NCBI RefSeq assembly: GCF_033547095.1
Contig: NZ_CP137852.1
Span: 62,001 to 126,000, forward strand
Origin: Sediminicoccus rosea
Lineage (GTDB): Bacteria > Pseudomonadota > Alphaproteobacteria > Acetobacterales > Acetobacteraceae
Length of the DNA: 64,000 nt
Direction of reading: 5' to 3'
Numbering within the stretch: the stretch's first letter is position 1; each line of letters opens with the position of its first letter. The notes under the pieces were generated by a model. It was not told the DNA's origin. It made no database searches and was given only the letters and a program-made list of their open reading frames with translations. Shown here piece by piece: positions 26,036 to 34,897 of the stretch. Position numbers and translations under genes: made by a program.

Positions 26036-26580
26036 TGCGCGCTCTTCTCCTGCTGCTACTGATGATGGGCCCGGCCTTGGGCAACACGCTCACCCTCCCG
26101 GGAGAGGCGCGCTTCGGCGATGACCGCCGCGCCGTGCGCTTCACCTTCCTCTGCTCCGAGAATGCCGGGCCGCAGGTGACGGGCGTGCTGGGTGTGGAAC
26201 TCGCCATCCCGCGCCATGACACGCTGCGCCCGCATTTCGATTTCGATGCCTTCGAGGGGCCGGATGCGCGGGCCGGGCGGCGGACCCATCTGGAAAGCCA
26301 GGCGGGCGGCGCCGCGGCGCGGATGCAGTCACAGGTGAGCGGGTCGCTCGGCGCGGGGGATGATGCGCCCTTCGTCTTCGGCCTCTACGCCGCGCGCCGG
26401 GGCGAGGTGGCACGGCTCGGCGAGCTGTCCCGGCTGCTGGCGCCGCTGACGCTGGGCCAGGCGCAGCTCGGCTGGACCCAATGGCAGCCGCGCGGCGCGG
26501 CGATCGAGGCCCGGCTTGCCGTTTCCGCCGCGGATGCCGCACGGCTGCGCAGCCTCCTCGCTCCCTGCTTCCCCCGCTGA
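26035..26580 (+). CDS. Secreted protein, unknown function
   Basis: 181 residues with a signal peptide (MRALLLLLLMMGPALGN). The mature part has two Cys residues (FLCSENAGPQV and LAPCFPR) and no recognised domain. The ATG overlaps the MFS stop codon, making it the final gene of an eight-gene coupled run beginning at 18771. Genes of this kind in transporter operons are often periplasmic accessory factors; that is only a guess here. Confidence 0.65.
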   Translation: MRALLLLLLMMGPALGNTLTLPGEARFGDDRRAVRFTFLCSENAGPQVTGVLGVELAIPRHDTLRPHFDFDAFEGPDARAGRRTHLESQAGGAAARMQSQVSGSLGAGDDAPFVFGLYAARRGEVARLGELSRLLAPLTLGQAQLGWTQWQPRGAAIEARLAVSAADAARLRSLLAPCFPR

Positions 26581-26598
26581 GGTTCAGCGGGCGCCCCC

Positions 26599-26856
26599 TC
26601 AGCGGCTCGCCGTCCGGCGGATCGGCGTGCCCGGGAAGTTCTGGTTGAACTGGGCCTGCCGGGCGGCGCGGGCCGCGCGGTCGGCGGCGGAGCCGGAACC
26701 CTGGGTGGCGGTCATGCGCTGCAGGGTGGAGAGGTCCTGCGGCAGGTTCCAAGACTGGCCGTACATCACGCCGTTGGAGGAGATGCCCTGCGCGGAGGCG
26801 CCACCAGCGAAACCGGCGATCAGCAGGGCGGCGGTGGCGATGGTGATGCGGCGCAT
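26599..26856 (-). CDS. Small secreted protein, unknown function
   Basis: 85 residues with a clean signal peptide ending GGASAQ. The mature part is about 62 residues, polar, rich in Gln/Ala/Arg (DRAARAARQAQFNQNFPG), without Cys. AAGGA lies nine bases before the ATG and directly abuts a strong leader hairpin, so expression may be controlled at translation. No family recognised. Confidence 0.6.
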   Translation of the reverse strand: MRRITIATAALLIAGFAGGASAQGISSNGVMYGQSWNLPQDLSTLQRMTATQGSGSAADRAARAARQAQFNQNFPGTPIRRTASR

Positions 26857-26867
26857 GGCGGTGGTCC

Positions 26868-26908
26868 TTCTCTCAGGGGCGGGAGGGTGTCCCCCGCCGG
26901 TGAGAGAA
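26868..26908 (-). promoter_or_regulatory. Composite leader hairpin touching a ribosome site
   Basis: Arms TTCTCTCA (26868-26875) and TGAGAGAA (26901-26908) pair over 8 bp. After a GG/GG internal loop, GGCGGG (26878-26883) pairs with CCCGCC (26893-26898). On the minus strand the 3' arm runs straight into the Shine-Dalgarno AAGGA (26869-26865) of the small secreted-protein gene, sharing two bases with it. Confidence 0.55.
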
Positions 26909-26974
26909 GAATTAACGCGCCGGCTCCAATAGGCGTGAGACCGTAAAAACGATCTTCACAATAGGCAAAACCGA

Positions 26975-27946
26975 TTATAGGGCGTTGGTCCAATCCGCCG
27001 GGACGAAGCGGAATCCCTCGCCCATGCGCTGGACGAAGCCATTGGCCGGGAAGGGGAAATGATAGGCCGTCATGCGCGCCCGCTCGGCCGCGATGCGGTC
27101 GAAGATGGCGATGCGGCTCGCCGTCGCGGCCGGGCCGTCAATGTCGAAGATGCTGGTCCAGCCGGGATTGCGCAGGAAGAGCTCGGGGCGGGATGCGGTG
27201 TCGGCCGTGACGAAGAGCTGATCCGCGCCATCCGCCACATGGAAGACCGTATGGCCCGGCGTGTGGCCATAGGCCGCCACCGCGCGCACGCCGGGCAGGA
27301 TCTCGGCGCCGGCGGCGAAGCGCTCCACCTTGCCCTGGTAGGGGCCGAAGCGGCGCGAGACATTGGCGAAGGTGCCGCGCTGGAATTCCGGCACGCGGCC
27401 GCTGTTCGAGGAATCCGTCCAGAAGGCCCACTCCACCTCCGGCACGAAGACCTGCGCATTGGGGAAGACGGCGGCGTTGTCGGCGGTGGTGAGGCCGGTG
27501 ATGTGGTCGCCATGGAAATGGCTGACCAGGATGCGGGTGACGCGCGCCGGATCAATGCCGGCGGCGGCCAGGTTCTCGCGCATGCGGCCGGCGGTGGGGG
27601 CGAGCTGGCCGCCCGTGCCGCTGTCGAACATCGTCAGCCCGGCCGGGGTCTCGAGGAAGGTGACGATGAAGGGGTTGTCCAGCCGCGTGGTGGAGAGCAT
27701 CGCATCGCGCAGCGCGCCCTCGACCGCCGCCTGCTCGGCATTCACGATCCAGCCGCGGCCAGGATTCTGGCGCGGCGCGAAGCCGTCCCACACGGTGGTG
27801 GCGACGAAGCCGCCGACGCGGAAGCGGTAGAAGCCGGGCGCCTGGGCAGGCGCGGGCGCGGCGGTCTGCGCGGCCGCGCCGCCGATCAGAGCGGGGGCGG
27901 CGAGCAGCGCGCCGGTGGCGGCCAGGAGGTGGCGGCGGTCTGTCAT
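26975..27946 (-). CDS. MBL-fold metallo-hydrolase, secreted (paralogue 1)
   Basis: 323 residues. Tat-like leader (TDRRHLLAATGALLAAPALIGG). Metallo-beta-lactamase fold with the zinc motif H143-F-H145-G-D147-H148, a later His in AYGHTPGHT and an Asp in FVTADT. The conserved C-terminal YHFPFPANGFV marks a subgroup of periplasmic MBL proteins of unknown substrate, distantly like quorum-quenching lactonases. ATG at 27946 is preceded by GGAGAG seven bases away; an upstream in-frame start lacks this. Lies 97 bp downstream of a closely related gene. Confidence 0.85.
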   Translation of the reverse strand: MTDRRHLLAATGALLAAPALIGGAAAQTAAPAPAQAPGFYRFRVGGFVATTVWDGFAPRQNPGRGWIVNAEQAAVEGALRDAMLSTTRLDNPFIVTFLETPAGLTMFDSGTGGQLAPTAGRMRENLAAAGIDPARVTRILVSHFHGDHITGLTTADNAAVFPNAQVFVPEVEWAFWTDSSNSGRVPEFQRGTFANVSRRFGPYQGKVERFAAGAEILPGVRAVAAYGHTPGHTVFHVADGADQLFVTADTASRPELFLRNPGWTSIFDIDGPAATASRIAIFDRIAAERARMTAYHFPFPANGFVQRMGEGFRFVPADWTNAL

Positions 27947-28043
27947 GACATGTCTCTCCAGGCGGGGTCTGATGTCTGGCAAGGCCGGCCGCGTCCTGGC
28001 CGGGAGAAGGCCCGCCCGGGCGATGCCGGGCGGGAAGGGGCAC

Positions 28044-29024
28044 TCAGACGGCGCTGGACCAGTCGGCCGGCACGAAGCGGTAGCCCTGGCCGTCGCGCGT
28101 GAAGAAGCCGTTCGCCGGGAAGGGGAAGTGATAGCCCGTCACGCGCACGCGGTCCGTCGCCACCATGTCGAGGACGCGGCGGCGGGTGGCGGCGGCGGCG
28201 TCGCCGTCGAAGTCGAAGATGATCTGCCAGTCGGGCCGGCGGGCCATCAGCTCGGGCCGGTTGGTCACGTCGGCCAGGAAGACCAGCTGATCATTGCCGT
28301 CGCTGATGCGGTAGATGGTGTGGCCGGGCGTATGGCCATGCGCGGCGATGGAGCTGATGCCCGGGATCACCTCGCCGCCCGGCGTGATCTGCCGGACGCG
28401 GCCCTGATAAGGCCCGAAGCGGCGCGCGGCATTGGCGAAGGTGGGGCGCTGGCCCTCGGGGCTGCGCGTGCTGTTGCCCTCATCCGTCCACCAGGCCCAT
28501 TCGGGGGCGGGGACGATGATCTCGGCATTGGGGAAGGCGCGGCCATTCTCGGCGTTGAGCAGGCCGTTGATGTGGTCGCCGTGGAAATGGCTCTGGATCA
28601 CGTGGGTAACGCGCGCGGGATCGATCCCGGCGGCGGCCATGTTCGCGATCATGCGGCCATTGGTGGCGCCGGCCGCCGTCACGCCATTGCCGGCGTCGAA
28701 GACCACCAGCGTGTCGCCGCGCTGGGCGAAGGTGATGGTGAAGTTGATGGTCAGCGCATCACCGGGCAGGAAGCTCTCGGCCATCACGGCCTGCACCTCG
28801 GGCAGCGGCGCGTTGCGCACGAAGCCCTCGAGAGGGCGGCGGAAGAAGCCGTCATGCACGGTGGTAACCAGCCAGCCGCCGACGCGGAAGCGGTAGAAGC
28901 CGGGCGCCTGCGTCCCAGCAGCGGGAGCGGGAGCGGCAGCCTGCTGCGCCGCGGCGGGCAGCGCCAGCGCGGAGGCGACGGCGGCGGAGCCGGCGAAGAG
29001 CATGCGGCGGTTGGACGCGATCAT
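28044..29024 (-). CDS. MBL-fold metallo-hydrolase, secreted (paralogue 2)
   Basis: 326 residues, tandem paralogue of the downstream gene. Tat-type signal (SNRRMLFAGSAAVASALA), QAPGFYRFRVGGW opening shared with its neighbour, zinc motif SHFHGDHINGL, HGHTPGHTIY, LADVTNRPEL and the ending YHFPFPANGFFTRDGQGYRFVPADW. All metal ligands are retained in both copies. The pair probably arose by duplication and may be cotranscribed. Substrate unknown. Confidence 0.87.
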   Translation of the reverse strand: MIASNRRMLFAGSAAVASALALPAAAQQAAAPAPAAGTQAPGFYRFRVGGWLVTTVHDGFFRRPLEGFVRNAPLPEVQAVMAESFLPGDALTINFTITFAQRGDTLVVFDAGNGVTAAGATNGRMIANMAAAGIDPARVTHVIQSHFHGDHINGLLNAENGRAFPNAEIIVPAPEWAWWTDEGNSTRSPEGQRPTFANAARRFGPYQGRVRQITPGGEVIPGISSIAAHGHTPGHTIYRISDGNDQLVFLADVTNRPELMARRPDWQIIFDFDGDAAAATRRRVLDMVATDRVRVTGYHFPFPANGFFTRDGQGYRFVPADWSSAV

Positions 29025-29061
29025 CTGATTATCTCCCTGGAATGATCAGGTAGATAAATTG

Positions 29062-30321
29062 TCAACGCGCAAATACAACCACGCTTTCCAGATGCGGTGA
29101 CCAGAGGAACTGGTCCACCGGCGTGGCCGAGACCAGCCCGAAGCCCGCCTCGCGCAGCATGGCCGCATCCCGGCCGAGCGCCGCCGGGCTGCAGGAGACG
29201 TAGATGAGATGCGGCAGGGCGCTGCGCGCGATCTGCGCCACCTGCTCGGCGGCACCGGCGAAGGGCGGGTCGAGCACCACGGTCGCGAAGTTCTTGAGTT
29301 CGGCCGGCAGCAGCGGCTGGCGCACCAGGTCCCGCCGTGTGGGCTGCACGCGCGACGCCTGGGCGGCGTTGACGGCCAGGCGCAGCGCCTCGGCCGCCGC
29401 CGGATCGCCCTCATAGGCCTGGACGACGTGACGGGCGGCCAGCGGGAAGGAGAGCGTGCCGATGCCGGCATAAAGATCGGCGATGCGCGCGCGGGGCGAC
29501 ATCTTCTTCGGCAGCCCGGCCAGGACGGCGGCGATGATCGCCGCCTCGCCCTCGGCACTCGCCTGCAGGAAGGCGCCGGGCGGCGGTGAGACGGTGATGC
29601 CCGACAGCAGGTGGCGCACCGGCTTCACCTGAGCGGCGACCTCGGCGGGCGCGCCCTTGCCGGCCCAGGCGATGCGCGGGATGCCCGCGCGCCCGGCGAA
29701 ATCCGCGAGCATCTTGCGATCCGCCATGGTGAGCGGCGCATCGGTGCGCAGCAGGATGTCCGGCCCCGTGTCGAGCATGTTGATGACGGCCGAGCCGAGC
29801 CGCTTCAGCGCGTTCAATCCGCGCAGCGCGTCCTGCAAGGCCGGCAGCAGCGCCACGAGGGATGGCAGCAGCACATGGCATTCACGCATCGGCACGAGAT
29901 GCGTCGCACCCCGTTCGTGGAAGCCGATCTCGACGCGGCCATCCGTCAGCCGCTCCAGCCCCAGATCGGCGCGCTGGCGCACGGCGCGCGGCGTGGCGAC
30001 CATCGGCGCCACATCGGGGTCGGCATAGCCGGCGCGCGAGAGGGCCTCGGCCAGGCGCCCGCGCTTCCATTCGGCATAGGGCGCATCCGCCCAATGTTGC
30101 AGCGCGCAGCCGCCGCAGATGGTGAAATGCCGGCAGGGCGGCTCGACGCGGTCCGGGCTGGCGGCAAGCACGCCCTCCATCACCGCGCGATCCTTGCCGG
30201 TCACACGCGCCGCAACGCGCTCCCCCGGCAGGGTGAAGGACACGAACGCCGACCCACCCTCCGGCAGCGGCGCGATGCCGTCCCCCGCCGCCCCCATCTG
30301 CGTGACCGTCAATTCAACCAT
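29062..30321 (-). CDS. TrmA/RumA-family 23S rRNA (uracil-5) methyltransferase
   Basis: 419 residues. N-terminal TRAM-like beta domain, then C63-x5-C69-x2-C72 (CRHFTICGGC), which with a later Cys (RECHVL) binds the 4Fe-4S cluster of RlmD-type enzymes. SAM-binding motif IADLYAGIGTLSFPLA; motif IV here reads DPPFAGA; the catalytic-Cys region is YVSCSPAAL. It methylates a uridine in rRNA; which position is not certain. ATG at 30321 preferred over an in-frame GTG at 30333. Confidence 0.88.
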   Translation of the reverse strand: MVELTVTQMGAAGDGIAPLPEGGSAFVSFTLPGERVAARVTGKDRAVMEGVLAASPDRVEPPCRHFTICGGCALQHWADAPYAEWKRGRLAEALSRAGYADPDVAPMVATPRAVRQRADLGLERLTDGRVEIGFHERGATHLVPMRECHVLLPSLVALLPALQDALRGLNALKRLGSAVINMLDTGPDILLRTDAPLTMADRKMLADFAGRAGIPRIAWAGKGAPAEVAAQVKPVRHLLSGITVSPPPGAFLQASAEGEAAIIAAVLAGLPKKMSPRARIADLYAGIGTLSFPLAARHVVQAYEGDPAAAEALRLAVNAAQASRVQPTRRDLVRQPLLPAELKNFATVVLDPPFAGAAEQVAQIARSALPHLIYVSCSPAALGRDAAMLREAGFGLVSATPVDQFLWSPHLESVVVFAR

Positions 30322-30377
30322 CGAGCCGGGCACACCTTTTCAGAAGACGCGACACGCGCAACGGCGCGCCCGCCAGG

Positions 30378-30406
30378 ATCCTCATGTGGCTTTGCCACAT
30401 GAGGAT
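30378..30406. other. Perfect 13-bp hairpin upstream of the methyltransferase gene
   Basis: Arms 30378-30390 and 30394-30406 (ATCCTCATGTGGC/GCCACATGAGGAT) with a TTT loop. It lies in the 154-bp gap between gcdH and the methyltransferase gene, in the latter's leader. No T run on either side, so it is more like a dispersed hairpin repeat than a terminator. Confidence 0.6.
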
Positions 30407-30447
30407 GAGCCAATCCCCCAGGATCAGCACCAAGCCGGGGCCCCCGG

Positions 30448-30465
30448 AAAAACGCCGAAGGCGTT
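30448..30465 (-). terminator. Probable rho-independent terminator of gcdH
   Basis: On the minus strand AACGCC-TTC-GGCGTT followed by a run of T (30452-30448), starting ten bases after the gcdH stop. Stem of six base pairs. Adjacent GC-rich palindrome CCGGGG/CCCCGG at 30435-30447 may strengthen it. Confidence 0.65.
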
Positions 30466-30475
30466 CTTATGGGGA

Positions 30476-31678
30476 TCAGCCGAAGGCATTCAATCCGGTG
30501 ATGGCGCGGCCGAGGATCAGCGCATGGACGTCATGCGTGCCCTCATAGGTGTTCACCGTCTCGAGGTTCATGACGTGGCGGATCACGTGATACTCGTCCA
30601 CGATGCCGTTGCCGCCGTGCATGTCACGCGCCACGCGCGCGATGTCGAGCGCCTTGCCGCAATTGTTGCGCTTGATCAGGCTGATCATCTCTGGCGCGGC
30701 CTTGCCCTCGTCGAAGAGGCGGCCGACGCGCAGCGCGGCCTGAAGGCCGAGGGTGATCTCGGTCTCCATGTCGGCCAGCTTCTTCTGGATGAGCTGCGTC
30801 TGCGCCAGCGGCTTGCCGAACATCTTGCGGTTCAGCGTGTAGTCGCGCGCCGCGTGCATGCAGAACTCGGCCGCACCCAGCACGCCCCAGGCGATGCCGT
30901 AGCGCGCGCGGTTGAGGCAGGAAAACGGCCCGGCCAGCGAGCGCACGCCGGGCAGGCGGTTCTCATCGGGGACGAAGACCTCATCCATCATGATCATGCC
31001 GGTGATGGAGGGGCGGAGCGAGAACTTGCCCTCGATCTTCGGCGTGGTCAGGCCCTTCATGCCGCGCTCGAGCAGGAAGCCGCCCAGCGTGCCCTCGTCA
31101 TCCTTGGCCCAGACCAGGCAGACATCGGAGATGGGGGAGTTGGTGATCCAGGTCTTGGAGCCGGAGACGAGCCAGCCGCCATCCACCTTCTTCGCGCGGG
31201 TGCGCATGGAGGAGGGGTCGGAGCCGGCATCGGGCTCGGTCAGGCCGAAGCAGCCGACCCATTCGCCGGTGCGCAGCTTGGGCAGGAACTTCTGCTTCTG
31301 CGCCTCGGAGCCATAGGCATGGATCGGGAACATCACCAGCGAGGACTGGACGCTGAACGCGGAGCGATAGCCGCTGTCCACGCGCTCCACTTCGCGCGCC
31401 ATCAGGCCGTAGGCGACGTAGCTGACGCCGGCGCAGCCATAGCCTTCCAGCGTGGCGCCCAGGAAACCCTGCTCGCCGAAGGCGTTCATGATGGAGCGGT
31501 CGAAGGTCTCGTGCCGGTTGGCCATCAGCACGCCGGGCATCAGGCGGTCCTGGCAGAAGGCGCGGGCGGCGTCGCGGATCATCCGCTCGTCTTCGGTGAG
31601 CTGCTCATCCAGCAGGAAGGCGTCGTCCCACTGGAAGGGCGCGGGCTTCGACTTGATGGCGGGCGAGACGACGTTCAT
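30476..31678 (-). CDS. gcdH: Glutaryl-CoA dehydrogenase
   Basis: 400-residue FAD acyl-CoA dehydrogenase: oxidises and decarboxylates glutaryl-CoA to crotonyl-CoA in lysine, tryptophan and glutarate catabolism. Seen: [19 protein letters not shown] (FAD/substrate loop), WITNSPISD, the Arg-rich [28 protein letters not shown], and the catalytic base E379 in [17 protein letters not shown], the arrangement specific to GCDH. ATG follows GGAAGGAAG. Single gene with its own terminator. It could finish routes that produce glutarate, including those proposed for the heterocycle island at the right end. Confidence 0.92.
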   Translation of the reverse strand: MNVVSPAIKSKPAPFQWDDAFLLDEQLTEDERMIRDAARAFCQDRLMPGVLMANRHETFDRSIMNAFGEQGFLGATLEGYGCAGVSYVAYGLMAREVERVDSGYRSAFSVQSSLVMFPIHAYGSEAQKQKFLPKLRTGEWVGCFGLTEPDAGSDPSSMRTRAKKVDGGWLVSGSKTWITNSPISDVCLVWAKDDEGTLGGFLLERGMKGLTTPKIEGKFSLRPSITGMIMMDEVFVPDENRLPGVRSLAGPFSCLNRARYGIAWGVLGAAEFCMHAARDYTLNRKMFGKPLAQTQLIQKKLADMETEITLGLQAALRVGRLFDEGKAAPEMISLIKRNNCGKALDIARVARDMHGGNGIVDEYHVIRHVMNLETVNTYEGTHDVHALILGRAITGLNAFG

Positions 31679-31812
31679 GAGCTTCTTCCTTCCGGCGGCT
31701 TGGCGCAGGCGCTGGCTTTAACATGCCTGAGTTGGGCAGGGCCATAAGCCCTGCAAGCCCAGGAGCCTGATCCGCCGAGGTGGAACACCGAGGCGGTCAA
31801 TCTTCCTCCCAG

Positions 31813-32658
31813 CTAGTCCAACGGCGGCAGACTGCGGAAATAGGCGAAAAGATCGGCGATGTCCTGATCCGTCATCGCGGCCCAGACCCGCCCGCGCCCC
31901 ATGGGTGGCATGAGCGGCCGGCCATCGCCGCCGATCTCCTCGCGGAGCGCCCGGGTGAATTGCGCCAGCGTCCAGTTGCCGATGCCGGTGGTGGTGCTGG
32001 GCGTCAGGTTGCGCGCCACCACGGTGCCCCAGGGGCCGGTGAAGGAGAGGCCCTGCGCGCCCTCCCGGCCCGGGATAATCCGCATGTCGGGGCCGCGACC
32101 GGAATGGCAGTCCAGGCAATGCGCGATGGGCCCGGCCAGGTAGGCGCCCCGCGCGACGGGGGTGTCGGCCGGTGGCGGCACATTCGCCACCGCCGGATGG
32201 GCCGGCACCGGGAAGGGATAGCTGGAGCGGCCCTGCACCGCGTTGCGCACGGGTGGCACGCTGCGGAGATAGGCTGCCATGGCGGCGGCATCGGCGTCAG
32301 AGATGCGGCTGTAGAAGTCGATCGGCATGGGCCAGCCGATATTGCTGCCATCCGGCCGCTTGCCCTCGCGGATGGCGCGGATGATCTGCGCCTCGGTCCA
32401 GTTGCCGATGCCGGTCTCGCGGTCCGGCGTGATGTTGGGGATGACGGCCCGCATCGGGCCTTCCTCGATCACCCAGCCGCCGGCCAGGCCGCGCCCGGCG
32501 ATGGGTTGGCCGTCAGCTCCTCGGCTTGCGTGGCAATTGGCGCAATGCCCCACGACCTCGACCAGGTAGCGGCCACGCTCGAGCGATTGGGGGGTGGGCT
32601 GCGCCCCGGCCGTTCCGGTCCAGAGCGCGAAAACTCCGGCCAGCATCCACCACCGCAT
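31813..32658 (-). CDS. Di-heme c-type cytochrome
   Basis: 281 residues: signal peptide (1-19), then two cytochrome c domains with C39-ANC-H43 and C181-LDC-H185 heme-binding motifs. Downstream Met ligands are plausible in MPIDFYS and PLMPPMGRG. This matches the periplasmic cytochromes that accept electrons from alcohol, aldehyde or molybdenum hydroxylase dehydrogenases. ATG at 32658 lies seven bases after GGGAGG; an upstream in-frame start lacks a ribosome site. No dehydrogenase is adjacent. Confidence 0.88.
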   Translation of the reverse strand: MRWWMLAGVFALWTGTAGAQPTPQSLERGRYLVEVVGHCANCHASRGADGQPIAGRGLAGGWVIEEGPMRAVIPNITPDRETGIGNWTEAQIIRAIREGKRPDGSNIGWPMPIDFYSRISDADAAAMAAYLRSVPPVRNAVQGRSSYPFPVPAHPAVANVPPPADTPVARGAYLAGPIAHCLDCHSGRGPDMRIIPGREGAQGLSFTGPWGTVVARNLTPSTTTGIGNWTLAQFTRALREEIGGDGRPLMPPMGRGRVWAAMTDQDIADLFAYFRSLPPLD

Positions 32659-32729
32659 TCCCAACCTCCCTTCATCTCGTTGTCGGAAGGTTAGGAAGGC
32701 GGGCGCGATAGGTGCAAGCAAAAGCCGCC

Positions 32730-34733
32730 TCAGGCGGCGGCTTCGGTGCCCTCGGCCACCGGGGTGACAACCTCAGCCGGGATCTCGGCAGCGGTCTCGA
32801 CCACGGGCTCGCCCCGGGCCTCGGCAGCGAGGCCTTCGGCAGCGGGGGCCTCGGCCGCCGGGCGCTTCGGGCGCGGGATCGGGATCAGCATGAAGGCTGG
32901 GATGCTGTCACCGAAGCCACGCACCGCGGGGCCCATGTCGTCACGGTCGCGGCCACGCGGCGCGTCATCGCGGTCGCGCGCGCGGGGGGCGTCATCGCGA
33001 TCGCGACCACGCGGGGCCTCGTCACGGTCGCGGCGCGGGCGCGGGGCCTCGTCGCGCCGGAATTCCTCGCGCGGCGGGCGGGCATCGCTGCGGCGCGGGC
33101 GGTCGTCGCGACGGGGACGCTCCTCGACGGCGGCCACCTCCTCCGGCGCGGCGGCGGGCTCGGCGTCGCGGCGCGGCGCGCGGCCACGGCCCTCGCCCCG
33201 ACCTTCGCCCCGGCCCTCGCTGCGGCCGCCGCGATCCCGGCCACCACGGCCCGCCTCGGGCCGGCCACCCGGGCGGGCGCCACCCCGGCCACGCCGGCGC
33301 GTCGCCGCCTCGGCGATCTCTTCCTCGGTCACGACGTCGAGACCCTCGACCTCCATGCGCGGGATGGGCGCGCCGGTCAGCTTCTCGATGGCTTGGACGA
33401 GCTTGCCGTCATCCGCCGTCGCGATGGTGTAGGCATGGCCCTCGCGCCCCGCGCGGCCGGTGCGGCCGATGCGGTGGACGTAATCCTCGGAGTGGAAGGG
33501 CACGTCGAAGTTGAAGACATGGCTGAGCCCACCGATGTCGAGGCCGCGCGCGGCCACGTCGGAGCAGACCAGCAGCCGGATCTCATTCGCCTTGAAGGCG
33601 TTCAGCGTGGCGAAGCGGGCCGACTGGTCCATGTCGCCATGCAGCGCGCCGACCGAGAAGCCATGCCGCTTGAGCGACTTGTAGAGGATGTCCACCTCGA
33701 TCTTGCGGTTGCAGAAGATCAGGGCGTTCTGCACCTGCTCGCGCCGGATCAGGCGGCGCAGCGCCTCGCGCTTGTCGCGCTCCTGCACGTAGAGCACGCC
33801 GGTCGTGATCGTCGTCGCCACCGTCGCGGGGCGGGAGACGGTGATCTCCTTCGGGTTCTGCAGGAAGGCATCGGCCAGCTTGCGGATCTCCGGCGCCATG
33901 GTGGCGGAGAAGAACAGCGTCTGCCGGAGGCGCGGGATGATCTGCACGATGCGCTCGACATCGGGGATGAAGCCCATGTCCAGCATGCGGTCGGCTTCGT
34001 CGATCACCAGCAGCTTGCAGTCGGCCATCAGGATGCGGCCGCGATCAAACAGGTCGAGCAGACGACCTGGGGTCGCGATCAGCACGTCCACGCCCTTCTC
34101 GAGCACGTCGCGCTGGTCGTTCATGCTTTCGCCGCCGATCAGCAGCGCATGGTTCAGGTTGAGGTACTTGCCATATTTCACGAACTGCTCGGCGACCTGC
34201 AGCGCGAGCTCGCGCGTCGGCTCCAGGATCAGGCTGCGCGGCATGCGCGCCTTGGCGCGGCTGCCGGAGAGGATGTCCATCATCGGCAGCGTGAAGCTGG
34301 CCGTCTTGCCGGTGCCGGTCTGCGCGCAGCCCAGCACGTCGCGGCCCATCAGCACGATGGGGATCGCCTGTTCCTGGATCGGCGTGGGGTGGGTGTAGCC
34401 CGCCTCGGTCACGGCGCGGACCAGCTCGTCCGACAGGCCGAGATCGGCGAAGACGGTCCGCGGCGGGGCGGCTTCCTCGGGCGCGTCATCCTCGGTGGCG
34501 TCGGCGGCTTCCGCTTCGGGTGCCTGGGCTTCCGGCGCTTCGGCGATGGGCGCTTCGGCGATGGGCGCTTCCGTCACGACGGCTTCCGCCGCGAGGGGCT
34601 CGGCCTCGGCGGCCGGAGCTTCGGCCTGGACGACGGCCGGCGATTCTTCGATGGCAATGGCCGCGTTGGCGGCGGGAAGGCTCTCTCCGGGCATGTCAGT
34701 CGCCGCGGCGGCGTTCGGGGTGGTCTCGTTCAA
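32730..34733 (-). CDS. DEAD-box RNA helicase with long disordered tails
   Basis: About 667 residues if started at TTG 34733 (AGGA nine bases upstream); ATG 34694 is the alternative. Residues 1-90 are Ala/Pro/Glu-rich with repeated EAPIA units. The helicase core has the Q motif PTPIQ (116-120), AQTGTGKT (137-144), PTRELA, TPGR, DEAD (245-248), SAT and HRIGRTGR. After about residue 475 comes a 190-residue Arg/Gly/Asp-rich tail with 27-bp repeats. RhlE/DeaD-like: remodels RNA in ribosome assembly or decay. Tails suggest condensate formation (inference). Confidence 0.92.
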   Translation of the reverse strand: MNETTPNAAAATDMPGESLPAANAAIAIEESPAVVQAEAPAAEAEPLAAEAVVTEAPIAEAPIAEAPEAQAPEAEAADATEDDAPEEAAPPRTVFADLGLSDELVRAVTEAGYTHPTPIQEQAIPIVLMGRDVLGCAQTGTGKTASFTLPMMDILSGSRAKARMPRSLILEPTRELALQVAEQFVKYGKYLNLNHALLIGGESMNDQRDVLEKGVDVLIATPGRLLDLFDRGRILMADCKLLVIDEADRMLDMGFIPDVERIVQIIPRLRQTLFFSATMAPEIRKLADAFLQNPKEITVSRPATVATTITTGVLYVQERDKREALRRLIRREQVQNALIFCNRKIEVDILYKSLKRHGFSVGALHGDMDQSARFATLNAFKANEIRLLVCSDVAARGLDIGGLSHVFNFDVPFHSEDYVHRIGRTGRAGREGHAYTIATADDGKLVQAIEKLTGAPIPRMEVEGLDVVTEEEIAEAATRRRGRGGARPGGRPEAGRGGRDRGGRSEGRGEGRGEGRGRAPRRDAEPAAAPEEVAAVEERPRRDDRPRRSDARPPREEFRRDEAPRPRRDRDEAPRGRDRDDAPRARDRDDAPRGRDRDDMGPAVRGFGDSIPAFMLIPIPRPKRPAAEAPAAEGLAAEARGEPVVETAAEIPAEVVTPVAEGTEAAA
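32937..33047 (-). repeat. 27-bp repeats in the helicase C-terminal tail
   Basis: Four imperfect units at 32937-32963, 32964-32990, 32991-33017 (27 bp each) and 33018-33047 (30 bp), encoding alternating Arg-Asp-rich nonapeptides such as RDRDDAPRG. In frame, so copy number change alters tail length only. Confidence 0.75.
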
Positions 34734-34897
34734 AATGGGGCATCCTGGCCTAAGGGGGCCCGCGCGAAAGGCGCAGGGCCGCTCGGGCGGACCTGCCGCC
34801 CTCTTCATCAACGGCGGGGATATGCGCCCGAAACGGGCCGCATGCAACCGGAAACCGGGCGATTGCGCCCGCACGGCGCGCGATTTATGCCCGTTCG

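Noticed and set aside
30378-30406. Insertion-sequence terminal repeat or attachment site
   Set aside because: A single compact hairpin with a 3-nt loop, with no transposase, target duplication or integrase nearby.
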